This document shows, piece by piece, positions 38,833 to 48,005 of a stretch of DNA of 64,000 nucleotides. The stretch's first letter is position 1; every line of letters begins with the position of its first letter. The notes under the pieces are model-generated. The model searched no databases, was not told where the DNA came from, and saw only the letters and a list, made by a program, of their open reading frames with translations. Made by a program: the position numbers and the translations under genes. The stretch covers positions 1-64,000 of the forward strand of contig JAJRPF010000039.1 in NCBI GenBank assembly GCA_024280885.1. The letters are read 5' to 3'. The DNA is from Planctomycetota bacterium (lineage in GTDB: Bacteria; Planctomycetota; JAJSAM01; JAJVHW01).

Positions 38833-39630
38833 GTGCCCGAGACGACTCCGTCCCCCGCCGCGTTCGTGATCCGCAAGCGACTCATCGCCATCGCGGCCCT
38901 CACGGTCGCCGCGCTGATCGGACTCGCCGCCGCCGGGCCGATCCCGCAGGACCAGGCGTACCACCTCTTCGCAGACCGGCGGCGAGCCCTCGGCATCCCC
39001 AACGCCGGAGACGTCCTCTCGAATCTCGCGTTCCTCTTCACGGGGGCGTTCGGCCTGTGGAGTATCGGATCCCGACGCGCCGTCATCACGCAGCCGTGGG
39101 AGACGGGCGCCTGGTCGATCGTGTTCTTCGGCGTCGTCGCGACATCGGTCGGCTCCGCCTGGTACCACGCTGCCCCCACCGACGCATCGCTCGCGTGGGA
39201 TCGCCTGCCGATGACGATCGTCTTCGCGGGGATCACCGCGATCATGCTTGGCGAACGAGTGTCGAACCGCCTGGGTCGCGCCGCCCTCGCACCGGCTCTC
39301 TTCCTGGGTCTGACGAGCATCGCCGTCTGGCGCTGGACCGGCGACTTGCGGCTCTACGCCGCCGTGCAATTCGCCCCGATGCTCGCCATCACGCTGCTCC
39401 TGATCTTCGTCCCGAGCCGCTACGACCGATCGCGCGAACTGTGGATCGCGTTCGCCTGGTACGGGGCCGCCAAGGCCCTCGAAGCCGCGGATCACGGGGT
39501 CTGCAACGTCACCGGAGTGGTCAGCGGACACACGCTGAAGCACCTGGCGGCGGCCGCGGCGCCAATCTGGCTCGGGCTCTACCTGATCCGGCGGCAACCC
39601 GCCCCCGGCAGGCCCAAGTCCGGCCGCTGA
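38833..39630 (+). CDS. Ceramidase-like / CREST-superfamily membrane protein
   Basis: GDVLSNLAFLFTGAFGLWSI; VATSVGSAWYHAAPTDASLAWDRLPMTIVFAGITAIML; GHTLKHLAAAAAPIWLGLYLI: conserved Ser, His, Asp, HxxxH arrangement with about 7 TM. Confidence 0.65.
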   Translation: MPETTPSPAAFVIRKRLIAIAALTVAALIGLAAAGPIPQDQAYHLFADRRRALGIPNAGDVLSNLAFLFTGAFGLWSIGSRRAVITQPWETGAWSIVFFGVVATSVGSAWYHAAPTDASLAWDRLPMTIVFAGITAIMLGERVSNRLGRAALAPALFLGLTSIAVWRWTGDLRLYAAVQFAPMLAITLLLIFVPSRYDRSRELWIAFAWYGAAKALEAADHGVCNVTGVVSGHTLKHLAAAAAPIWLGLYLIRRQPAPGRPKSGR

Positions 39631-39741
39631 CCGCTGTCGGGAAGACCAACCCCGGTCAACGTGCCGAGAAAATGACTTTTCCCGAACTGAACCTCCGCCT
39701 CATGCGTCCATTTCATGTGGAGGGTGCGCGCGCCATCCGGC

Positions 39742-39806
39742 GCGGTACAGGTCAGCGGTACAGGTCAGCGGTACAGGTCAGCGGTGCGGGTCAGCAGTGC
39801 AGATCA
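39742..39806. repeat. Tandem repeat, five 13-bp units (three identical)
   Basis: gcggtacaggtca x3, then gcggtgcgggtca, gcagtgcagatca. Confidence 0.9.
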
Positions 39807-39858
39807 GTGCAATGGTCGTTCTGCGATCACCGGCGTCGAGCGGCAGAGGAGTGCGGAC

Positions 39859-41499
39859 ATGTGGGGAAGAGGGACCTCGAGGATGGCTGCGCACGTCGCA
39901 TCCGTCGCGGTATTCGCTGTTGCGCTCTCGATCAGCGCGACCCCGGCCGACGCCGGGACGCACAAGGACGAGAAGCTCGGCTACTCGGTGATCTACCCCA
40001 AGAAGTGGGAGATCATGCCGGTCGCCAAGGGTAAGAACCACCTCGTCGCGCGCTTTCAGTGCAACCGTGAGTTCCAGAACACCGACGTGAACACGAGCTT
40101 CTGGACAACACACCGCCCACGACTCGACGTCGTCGTGATCCCGCTGACCGACAAGGACACGCGCGGCGCGAAGGTGAAGAAGACCGACAAGGGTGTCGAG
40201 GTCGTCAACGACAAGCTCTATCGCGATCTCAAGGAGTACCTCGACGCCACGTGGCGCCGCGAGGGCGGCTTCCACTTCTCCGAGGAAAAGGACCTCACGA
40301 TTAACGGCGTCGAGGTCGTTGCCTACGAACTCACGATCGACAAGAACATCACCATCCCAAAGCGGGTCTGGGCCTATGCGTACTACGCCGACGACGCGAT
40401 TTACGGGTTCATCGGCGACGCCCTCATCCCTCACGAGGACAAGGTCAAGAAGAGTATTCTGTCGGCGCTCAAGTCCGTGAAGCTCTTCCCACGCACCGGC
40501 ACACTCGAGGGTGTTGAGCGCACCGGCGCCGACGTCATGATCGACGACGAGAACGAGACGAAGGACATGACGTCCGAGGAGATCGCCGAGCGCCGCGACG
40601 AGTAGTTCGACCGGCAACGCCGACGGATCGTTGACGCACTCGCGAAGGATTGGACCGTCAAGGACACGCCCCAGTTCACGATCGTCTCGCACGCCGACTC
40701 GCGCTACACGAAGGACGTGCTCCGCCACTGTCAGGTGTTCCGAAAGTGGCTCGACGCCCGGCTCGGCTACATCGGCACCGGCCACATCGGCAAGGTGCTG
40801 ATCAGGATCTGCGCCAGTCGCGATGAGTACAGCGCCTATCAGGACTCCCGCGGTTGGTTCGGGCGGGGGTTCGAGATCGTCACATACAAGGACAACGAGG
40901 GCTGGCTTGACTCGAATTGGTCGACACTGAACCGCGGCATCTACGACCAGTGGATGGACGACAAGAACAAGAGTCTGCGACAGGCCGCGCCGCGCTGGAT
41001 CAGCAGCGGTCTTCCGAACTTCCTCGCGAACGCCCGCAGCAAGGGCAAGAAGATCGAGTTCAAGGCAGACCTCTGGGACAAGTCCCAGGTCAGCACACTG
41101 CGTCGTGAAGACAAGCTGCTGCCGGCCGACGCGTTCTTCGGCCTGACGTCCGACGAGATCTTCGCCGACTGGAACAACATGACGCAGGCGCAGTTCTTCA
41201 TCCACTATCTGCTCGTCGGTCCCGGTTCGAAGTCGGGGAAGTACAAGAACGTGTTCGGCAACTACCTCAAGAACATGATCTTCCTGCTCGACGAAGCCGA
41301 AGACGACGACGAGTACGCGAAGCTTCTCGAGGAGACGCCGAAGACCGAGGAGGAGGAGAGTGCACTCTTCCGCAAACGCCAGGAGTTCTGGAAGAACCGT
41401 GAGCAGCAGTTTCTCGAATCGCTGCAAGAGCGCACGTTCGAGGGCTGGTCGGACAAGGATTGGAGACGCTTCAACGCATCGTACTGGAAGGAACTGTAG
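39859..41499 (+). pseudogene. Exported protein interrupted by in-frame TAG at 40603-40605; C-terminal half resembles a degenerate gluzincin-like domain
   Basis: ORFs 39715..40605 and 40717..41499 share a frame, and 40606-40716 is open (FDRQRRRIVDALAKDWTVKDTPQFTIVSHADSRYTKD) with no in-frame ATG. Signal peptide only in the first half. Confidence 0.65.
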
Positions 41500-41503
41500 C
41501 GCC

Positions 41504-43063
41504 GTGCGCGGGACGACCTCCCTCGCCCTGGCGGCGACGCTTCTCCTGACCGCGACCGCGACGGCGCGGGCGGGCGACATCCTGCAGCTCAGGGACGGAC
41601 GCTTCGTCGAAGGCGTTCCGCTCGAGATCGATGGCGATCACATCGTGCTGAAGTACGAGAGCGTACCCGTGCGCATTCCGCTCGATCGCGTCGAGGACTA
41701 CTCCATCGAGGGCGCGGAACCACCCGAGGCGAAGACGGACGAGGAGCGCGAGAAGCGCGCGTCGGGTCTGGTCCGGTTCAACCGTCGCTGGGTCACGGCG
41801 AAGCAGCGCCTGGCCCTGATCAAGAAGAAGCGCGACGCGCATCGCGCCGAGATGGAAGACCTACGCGCGCATCAAGAGTGGCGCAATCGCTATCGGTTCT
41901 CGACCAAGCACTTCGAATTCGAGTCCACTCTCCCGCCGTCATTGAACGAGAAGTACTCGAAGCTCCTCGAGGCGTACTTCGCGAAGTTCAAGAAGGTGTG
42001 GAAGACGAAGGTCCCGAAGGAATGGGGCAAGCTGAAGGTCTGCTTTTATCACGACCGCGACACGTTCGAGCGGACGGCGGGTGTCTCCGGCGGCGTCCAG
42101 GCGTACTACCGGTTCGTCGAGCCGCGCGAGTTGAACTTCTTCTACGACGTGCTTGCGCCCGACGACACGATCGGAGCGATGCTGCACGAGGCGAACCACT
42201 ACCTCACCGACCTCCTCAGCGACGACTTCCAGTACCCGCACTGGATCAACGAGGCGATGGCCGAGTATTGGGCATCAGCGCGCTGGGACCCCGACACGAA
42301 GAAGTGGCAGATCGGCGGCGTTCAGGAAGGCCGCCTGGTCGAGCTGAAATCGGATCTCGACAAGCAGGAGTGGTACGGGCTCCGGTACCTACTCAGCAAC
42401 GAATCGAATAACTACAAGCACTACTACTGGGGCTGGTCGTTCGTGCATTTCATGCTCGAGACGAAGAAGTACGAGAAGCGTTTCCGGGACTTCTTCACGG
42501 CTCTCTCGCGCGCGAAGGGCGTGGAGCGCAAGCGCGGTAGTAACAACTTCAAGCGCGTGTCCGGCGAAGAGAGCCTGCGCCTCTTTCTCCAGCGGATGAA
42601 GCTGAAGGAGTCCGATCTTCCGGCGCTGGAAGACGAGTGGCGCGCGTACATCGACGGCCAGAAATCCACGGGCCCGCGCGGGCTCGGCAAGGCCGGGATC
42701 TCGGCATTTCGGAGCAATCGCCGACTGCGCGCGAAGCGGCTGCTCGGCGAGGCAATCGCCGCGGGCAGTGACGACGTGGTCGTACATCTTCGCTATGCAC
42801 AGCTCCTGCGCGCTGATCCGGGCGGACTCGCCGAGTCCGAGAAGCTACTTCGACGAGCGTCCGAGTTGGCACCGCTCACCGCACGCGTCTGGGCCGAACT
42901 CGGCTACACGATCTATCTGCAGAAGCGCGTGGAGGAGGGGAAGAAGTACGTGGCGCTCGCGCGCGAGATGGACCCGGACGATCCGTACCTGCTCATCGAG
43001 ATCCACGATGCACTCGTGGAGCACGCGGAAGAGCGAGCGAAGAAGAAGGCCGGTGGCGAGTGA
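41504..43063 (+). CDS. Exported gluzincin/DUF1570-like metallopeptidase with C-terminal TPR-like region
   Basis: GAMLHEANHYLTDLL (HExxH) followed by YPHWINEAMAEYWA (NExxAE); C-terminal helical repeats. GTG start proposed. Confidence 0.7.
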   Translation: MRGTTSLALAATLLLTATATARAGDILQLRDGRFVEGVPLEIDGDHIVLKYESVPVRIPLDRVEDYSIEGAEPPEAKTDEEREKRASGLVRFNRRWVTAKQRLALIKKKRDAHRAEMEDLRAHQEWRNRYRFSTKHFEFESTLPPSLNEKYSKLLEAYFAKFKKVWKTKVPKEWGKLKVCFYHDRDTFERTAGVSGGVQAYYRFVEPRELNFFYDVLAPDDTIGAMLHEANHYLTDLLSDDFQYPHWINEAMAEYWASARWDPDTKKWQIGGVQEGRLVELKSDLDKQEWYGLRYLLSNESNNYKHYYWGWSFVHFMLETKKYEKRFRDFFTALSRAKGVERKRGSNNFKRVSGEESLRLFLQRMKLKESDLPALEDEWRAYIDGQKSTGPRGLGKAGISAFRSNRRLRAKRLLGEAIAAGSDDVVVHLRYAQLLRADPGGLAESEKLLRRASELAPLTARVWAELGYTIYLQKRVEEGKKYVALAREMDPDDPYLLIEIHDALVEHAEERAKKKAGGE

Positions 43064-44595
43064 GAGCCGCGGCGCTCAGCCTGGTCGCCCTCGCGGCTCT
43101 CTTCGTCACACCGACGCCGCGCATCCTCACAACGACGGCTCTCGCCGCTGACGACGCGCTCGCGGAGATCGAACGTCTTGCCGACGAGGGCGAGAAGTGG
43201 TTCCGCGAGGCCGGCGACACCGACGCACCCAATGCCGATCGCAAGAAGGCCCGCAAGGAGGCGTACGCCCGACTCAAGAAGGCGCGCACGCTGCTCGACG
43301 ATCTTCTCGACGCGGATCAGAGCCGCGTCGAGGAACTCGACTCGCTCTACTCGCGCATCACGATGATGCTCTTCTGGGTGAAGAAGGAAGCGGCGATCGG
43401 GGAGCTCGAGGGCGGCGGCCCCGTCATCCGTTCGGGACCGTCCGGCAAATCACCATCCGGGAAGTCCACCGGCGGAGAGAAGAAGAGCGGCATCGGCGGC
43501 GCCACGCGCGCTTCTGGTGACTCAGGAGCGAAGCCCGCGGAGAACGGCGGTGGCACAGGTGCGGGAGAGAGCGCGGCGCCTCCCGAGAACGCAGCGCCCG
43601 CGGCTCCGGCTGGCCCGACGCCCGCGGAAGAACTCGCGGAGATCACGTCCTACGAGTCCGCTCATCCCGGCGACGTCCCCGGGTTGCACGATCTGTACAC
43701 GGCCTTCCTCGCAGCGCATCCGGACCCTGCCTTGGCGGAGTACGGCACCGCGCTCACGAAACGCGAGGCGCTCGACCGCAAGCTGAAGGACGTCTACCGC
43801 ACGCTGCGCGACGACGATCCCGCAGAGCTCGCGGAGCAGGGCGACGCCGCGATCGGCCCCCTCGTCGCGCAACTCGTCGAGGACTTGCAGCCGGGTCACG
43901 ATCAGGCGGTGCGCATCCGCGCCGCGGACTACCTGGGTTCGCTCGGATCGACGATCGCGGTCAAGCCGTTGCTCGCGATCCTCCGCGAAGAGAAGGGCGG
44001 CGTGATCGCCGACAGCTGTGCCGAGGCGCTGGCAGCCATCGGCGGCCGCGTCACGTGCAATCGCTTGATCCGCATGCGGGCGGACGAGTTCATGCAGGGC
44101 TACGTCGTCGAGATCCTCGGGACCGTGGTGCGGCGGGGCGGCCCGGAAGGGCGCATCGCGGGCGAGAACCTCGCCGAGTATGTATTGACGCGCGACGCAT
44201 CACTGCAGGCGGGCGCCGTCGAGTCGCTGCACGAAGCCGGCAGTGCCGGTGCGCTCGGCCTGGCGATGCTCGTGCACACGGCACCGGCAGCAACACGCGC
44301 AGACCTGATCCTGCATCTCGGCAAGCAGGGCGATCCACGTACCGCCGGCTATCTCGCACACTTCATGAAAGCCGGCGTGAGCGGCGTCGAGAAGAAGCAC
44401 GCGCGCGCCGCCCGCCGCGCCATCGAGTCATTCGGCAAGCCCTGCGTGAAGTACCTGATCCCGGCGCTCGACGAAGAGGACTCGGCCGTGTGGACCGCCG
44501 AGATGCTGCGTCGCCTTACGGGCGCGAAGCCGAAGAACGACAAGCGCAAGACCTGGGCGCGCTGGTACGGCAAGCATCGCCGCGAGTTCAAGTAG
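43060..44595 (+). CDS. Exported HEAT-repeat-like protein
   Basis: LGSLGSTIAVKPLLAILREEKGGVIADSCAEALAAIGG repeats; GTGA overlap with the upstream gene. Confidence 0.6.
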   Translation: MRAAALSLVALAALFVTPTPRILTTTALAADDALAEIERLADEGEKWFREAGDTDAPNADRKKARKEAYARLKKARTLLDDLLDADQSRVEELDSLYSRITMMLFWVKKEAAIGELEGGGPVIRSGPSGKSPSGKSTGGEKKSGIGGATRASGDSGAKPAENGGGTGAGESAAPPENAAPAAPAGPTPAEELAEITSYESAHPGDVPGLHDLYTAFLAAHPDPALAEYGTALTKREALDRKLKDVYRTLRDDDPAELAEQGDAAIGPLVAQLVEDLQPGHDQAVRIRAADYLGSLGSTIAVKPLLAILREEKGGVIADSCAEALAAIGGRVTCNRLIRMRADEFMQGYVVEILGTVVRRGGPEGRIAGENLAEYVLTRDASLQAGAVESLHEAGSAGALGLAMLVHTAPAATRADLILHLGKQGDPRTAGYLAHFMKAGVSGVEKKHARAARRAIESFGKPCVKYLIPALDEEDSAVWTAEMLRRLTGAKPKNDKRKTWARWYGKHRREFK

Positions 44596-44700
44596 GGGAC
44601 GCACGGGCGATCGCTGGCGCGGAATGCGGAGACCGTCCCGCACAGCGTGCGATCGCGACCCGGCACACCGTAGCCTCGCGCCACGAACGGAGACGCCACG

Positions 44701-45555
44701 ATGCCGAACGCGTTGATCGACGTGCTGGAGAACCCCTGGGTCGCGAGCGTATTGATCGTCGTACTCGCATTCTCGCTGGTCGCCGTTGTGCGCGGCGTGG
44801 TGCTCGCGCGACTGGAACGGCTGGCGGACAAGACGGACAACGACCTCGATGATCGTCTCGTCCACCTCGCGAAGTCGCTCCTCGGCGTGGTCGTCTTCTT
44901 CTCGGCGTCGCTGCTGATCCTGGATCTCCATCAGGTCAAATTGACGCCCTTCCTCGCGGGCGCGGGGATCATCGGGATTGCGATCGGCTTCGCAGCCAAG
45001 GAGACGCTCGCCGACATCCTGGCCGGCATCTTCCTGATCACCGACCGCCCGATGCGGGTCGGGGATCGCGTGAAGCTCGAGTTCATCGGACGTGATTGGG
45101 GCGGCTGGGGCGACGTCCTGGATGTGGGGCTACGCCGGACGAAGGTGCGCAACACAGACGGCGTCGTCGTGAACTACCCGAACTCCATCCTCGCGACGTC
45201 GGTCATCACGAACTTCACGGAAGAGCGCGGGCCGATACGCGTACGCGTCCGATTTCAAGTGGACTACGACGCCGACGTGACGCACGCCATGTCCGTTTCG
45301 GCGGCGGCAATCGCGGGCGTCGAGGGCGTGCTCCCCGATACGACACAAGTTGTGGCGCGCTCGATCTGGGACCCGTCGCGCGGACATACGACAGCCGGTG
45401 TCCTGCTCGAAGGCCGATATCGCATCACCGACGTCCGCAAGCGCACAGGCATTCGCTCCAACGTTCTCGTGGCAGTTCTTGCCGCGCTGAAGGCAGAGGG
45501 CGTGCCGTTCCCGGCTCCGCGTATCCAGATCGCCGGGGCGCCGTCGCCGGAGTAG
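44701..45555 (+). CDS. Small-conductance mechanosensitive channel, MscS family (copy 2)
   Basis: FLAGAGIIGIAIGFAAKETLADILAGIFLITDRPMRVGDRVKLE...VVNYPNSILATSVITNFTEE. Confidence 0.9.
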   Translation: MPNALIDVLENPWVASVLIVVLAFSLVAVVRGVVLARLERLADKTDNDLDDRLVHLAKSLLGVVVFFSASLLILDLHQVKLTPFLAGAGIIGIAIGFAAKETLADILAGIFLITDRPMRVGDRVKLEFIGRDWGGWGDVLDVGLRRTKVRNTDGVVVNYPNSILATSVITNFTEERGPIRVRVRFQVDYDADVTHAMSVSAAAIAGVEGVLPDTTQVVARSIWDPSRGHTTAGVLLEGRYRITDVRKRTGIRSNVLVAVLAALKAEGVPFPAPRIQIAGAPSPE

Positions 45556-45571
45556 CGCGTCAGACGCGGGC

Positions 45572-46078
45572 TCAGGCCGAGAGAGCCAGGAGTTGCGTCA
45601 CGACTGCCTGCGCCGATTCCGGGTTCAACGGCTTGCTGAAGTTCGTGAGGATCTGGCGGCCAATCACGTTCGCGCCGAGGAACGCGAGTTGGGCGCGCAT
45701 GGCCGAAAGTACGGACGCGCCGCCCCCACCGCTGAACGTCGCGATCGCCACGACCTTCGCGTTGAACGCCGCGCGCCAGTCGTCGTCCCCCGAGCGGCTG
45801 ACCCACGCGATCAGGTTGATGAGCGCGGGCGGCGCGGCACCGTTGTACTCGGGGGCCACGAAGATCAATGCCCGGCTCGTGGCCATCTTGTGCGCAATCT
45901 CGGGCGCGGAAGCCGGGATGCCGTCCTCCTCGGCCCGCGTCGAGTAGATCGGGAGATCGAGATCGACCACATTCGTGATCTCGACTTCGCCGCCCGCGGC
46001 CTCGACGACCGCGGCGAGTTCCTGCGCGAGCTCGACGTTCTTACCGAGGCTGGACACGAGAATGAGCACCTTGGACAT
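45572..46078 (-). CDS. NADPH-dependent FMN reductase family protein
   Basis: MSKVLILVSSLGKNVELAQELAAVV; ALIFVAPEYNGAAPPALINLIAWVSR (PEYNG motif). Confidence 0.88.
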   Translation of the reverse strand: MSKVLILVSSLGKNVELAQELAAVVEAAGGEVEITNVVDLDLPIYSTRAEEDGIPASAPEIAHKMATSRALIFVAPEYNGAAPPALINLIAWVSRSGDDDWRAAFNAKVVAIATFSGGGGASVLSAMRAQLAFLGANVIGRQILTNFSKPLNPESAQAVVTQLLALSA

Positions 46079-46328
46079 CACAGGCTCCCCAAATTGGCGA
46101 TCTCGCGACCTCTGCTTGCGTACCGAACGGGATCACACGCACCCGAGTGAGCGCACCAGTATGGACGCACGGCGCGAAGCCGACGAGATCGCGCTCTGCC
46201 GCCCCGAGCCTCGCTTCGAGGTAGCCCAGCACCCCCGAGTCGTTTCACATGGCGTTCACGTCCGCGATTCCGGCGCAGATCGGCCCCCCTCGGACAGAAT
46301 CCCCGCCGGATAGCATTCAGGAGACACG

Positions 46329-46937
46329 ATGACCGCCGAGCCAGCCGAGACGACACCTTCCCACGCACGCCCCACCGGTCCGCGCAACGCCCTGCTCGGA
46401 TGGCTCCGCGTCGGATTCGTGTGGGTTTTCGCCGCCGCGCTTGTCTGGTTCGCAGGGCCGACGCCGCTCGAATGGGGCATCGGCCTCGGGCTGGCGGCGA
46501 TCGGCGAGTGGATCCGCTGCTGGTCCGCGGGCTATCTCATCAAGTCGAAGAAGCTGATCACCGGCGGCCCGTACCAGTTCGTGCGCAACCCGCTCTATCT
46601 CGGGCGCTTCTTCATCCTGTCCGGAGTCTGCATCGCCGCCGCGTTCCCGCCGTACTACGTCAACCTCTACGTTCTGGCGGCGGCGCTACTCGTCTTCTTC
46701 TTCTACTACATCCCGCGCAAGGAGAAGGTCGAGCCGGCACGCCTGGAGCGCCTGCACGGCGAGCCCTACCGCGCCTATCGCGACGCGGTCCCGTCGCTCT
46801 TCCCGCGGCTCACCCCTTACGGCAACCCGCAAGGCAAGTGGCTCTGGTCCAACTTCACCGAGAACGAGGAGTACAACATGGTCGTTGCGCTCACCGTCTT
46901 CTTCGGTGTGGTGGCATTCCACGCGGGCGTGATCTGA
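46329..46937 (+). CDS. Isoprenylcysteine carboxyl methyltransferase-like (ICMT/PEMT) membrane protein
   Basis: LITGGPYQFVRNPLYLGRFFILSG; EKVEPARLERLHGEPYRAYRDAVPSLFP. Confidence 0.85.
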   Translation: MTAEPAETTPSHARPTGPRNALLGWLRVGFVWVFAAALVWFAGPTPLEWGIGLGLAAIGEWIRCWSAGYLIKSKKLITGGPYQFVRNPLYLGRFFILSGVCIAAAFPPYYVNLYVLAAALLVFFFYYIPRKEKVEPARLERLHGEPYRAYRDAVPSLFPRLTPYGNPQGKWLWSNFTENEEYNMVVALTVFFGVVAFHAGVI

Positions 46938-46953
46938 AACGAAGCCGCGTCTC

Positions 46954-47541
46954 TTGACTTCCGCGACGTCTCCTCGCCGCCCCGTTCCGCCAGTCGCCCG
47001 CTGTCTCGGCATTGCCCGTAACGCGACCAAGGCGACGGTCTTCGTCATCGAACGCGATTGCGGCACGGTCGTGCGCAAGCAACTGGTCGATCAAGGGCGC
47101 GGTCCGATGCCAGCCCTAGGCCGCTACCTGCTGCGGCGTGAAGTCGCCATCCTGCGCATGCTCGCGCCGACCGGACTCGTCCCACGCGTGCTAGCGAGCG
47201 GAGACGACTGGCTCGAGATGGAGTTCGTGCCGGGCGAGACGGTCTCATCGCGACGCAAGGACGGGATCTCGGGGGCCGAGGCCGATCGCCTGCGTGCCGC
47301 GGTCGAGAGCTTCCACGCGAGCGGCTACGCCCACGGGGATCTCGGGCGGCGCGACCTGCTGCTGACGCCGAGCGGAGGCGTTGTGATCCTGGACGTCGCC
47401 ACCACCGTCGGCCCCGGCTGGCCCGCATGTCTCGGCCCGCTTCTGCTGGCGTGGGCGCGCCGCCGCGATCGTTACCGTTTGGAGGAGACCATCCGCAAGG
47501 CGCAAGAACGTCGCCACGCGGGAAGAACGCACTTCGCCTGA
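46954..47541 (+). CDS. Small RIO1/LPS-kinase-like protein
   Basis: LRREVAILRML; WLEMEFVPGETV; FHASGYAHGDLGRRDLLLTPSGGVVILDVATTV (HGDLxxxDLL ... D). Confidence 0.65.
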   Translation: MTSATSPRRPVPPVARCLGIARNATKATVFVIERDCGTVVRKQLVDQGRGPMPALGRYLLRREVAILRMLAPTGLVPRVLASGDDWLEMEFVPGETVSSRRKDGISGAEADRLRAAVESFHASGYAHGDLGRRDLLLTPSGGVVILDVATTVGPGWPACLGPLLLAWARRRDRYRLEETIRKAQERRHAGRTHFA

Positions 47542-47577
47542 CGCGCGCCGTGCGCTTTCGCGTTGCGGCCGCCGCGA

Positions 47578-47994
47578 TCAAGAGCCATCGACCGCGCCGC
47601 GCACCATCAGCCGCATTCCGCTCACGTCGTCGGTGAACTCGAAGAGCTCATAGAACGGCACGTGCTCCGGCTTGCACCAGAGGGCGATTGACTCGACGCG
47701 GCAGAGTGTCGGGTCGGCCAAGAGCGCGTCCATGACCGCGCGGCCGAGTCCGTCGCGACGCTGGTCGGGCACCACGACGACGTCGAGGACGACGGCCCGG
47801 TGGGAGCCATCCGAGAGCGCGCGTGCGAACGCGACGAGCGTGCCGTCGTCGTCAACGATCCCCGCCGTCGCAGTGGAGTGCACAAGGTTCGACGCGACGT
47901 CAGCGTGCGTGCGCGCCTGCGCCCACCAAGCCGCCTGGAACAACGCACGGACGCCATCGATCCACTCGGGGCCGACGGCATGAAGAACGCGCAT
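47578..47994 (-). CDS. GNAT family N-acetyltransferase
   Basis: AVVLDVVVVPDQRRDGLGRAVMDALLADP acetyl-CoA-binding motif A. Confidence 0.82.
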   Translation of the reverse strand: MRVLHAVGPEWIDGVRALFQAAWWAQARTHADVASNLVHSTATAGIVDDDGTLVAFARALSDGSHRAVVLDVVVVPDQRRDGLGRAVMDALLADPTLCRVESIALWCKPEHVPFYELFEFTDDVSGMRLMVRGAVDGS

Positions 47995-48005
47995 CGAAGA
48001 CGGAG

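Noticed and set aside
40603-40605. TAG as pyrrolysine or programmed recoding
   Set aside because: No pylT/pylS or recoding structure recognised; a nonsense mutation or base error is simpler.
39778-41580. 600-aa minus-strand ORF spanning the interrupted gene
   Set aside because: Composition is antisense-like (VLVVDHDVGAGALNTLE...). The plus strand has a signal peptide, RBS-like sequence and plausible protein sequence on both sides of the TAG.
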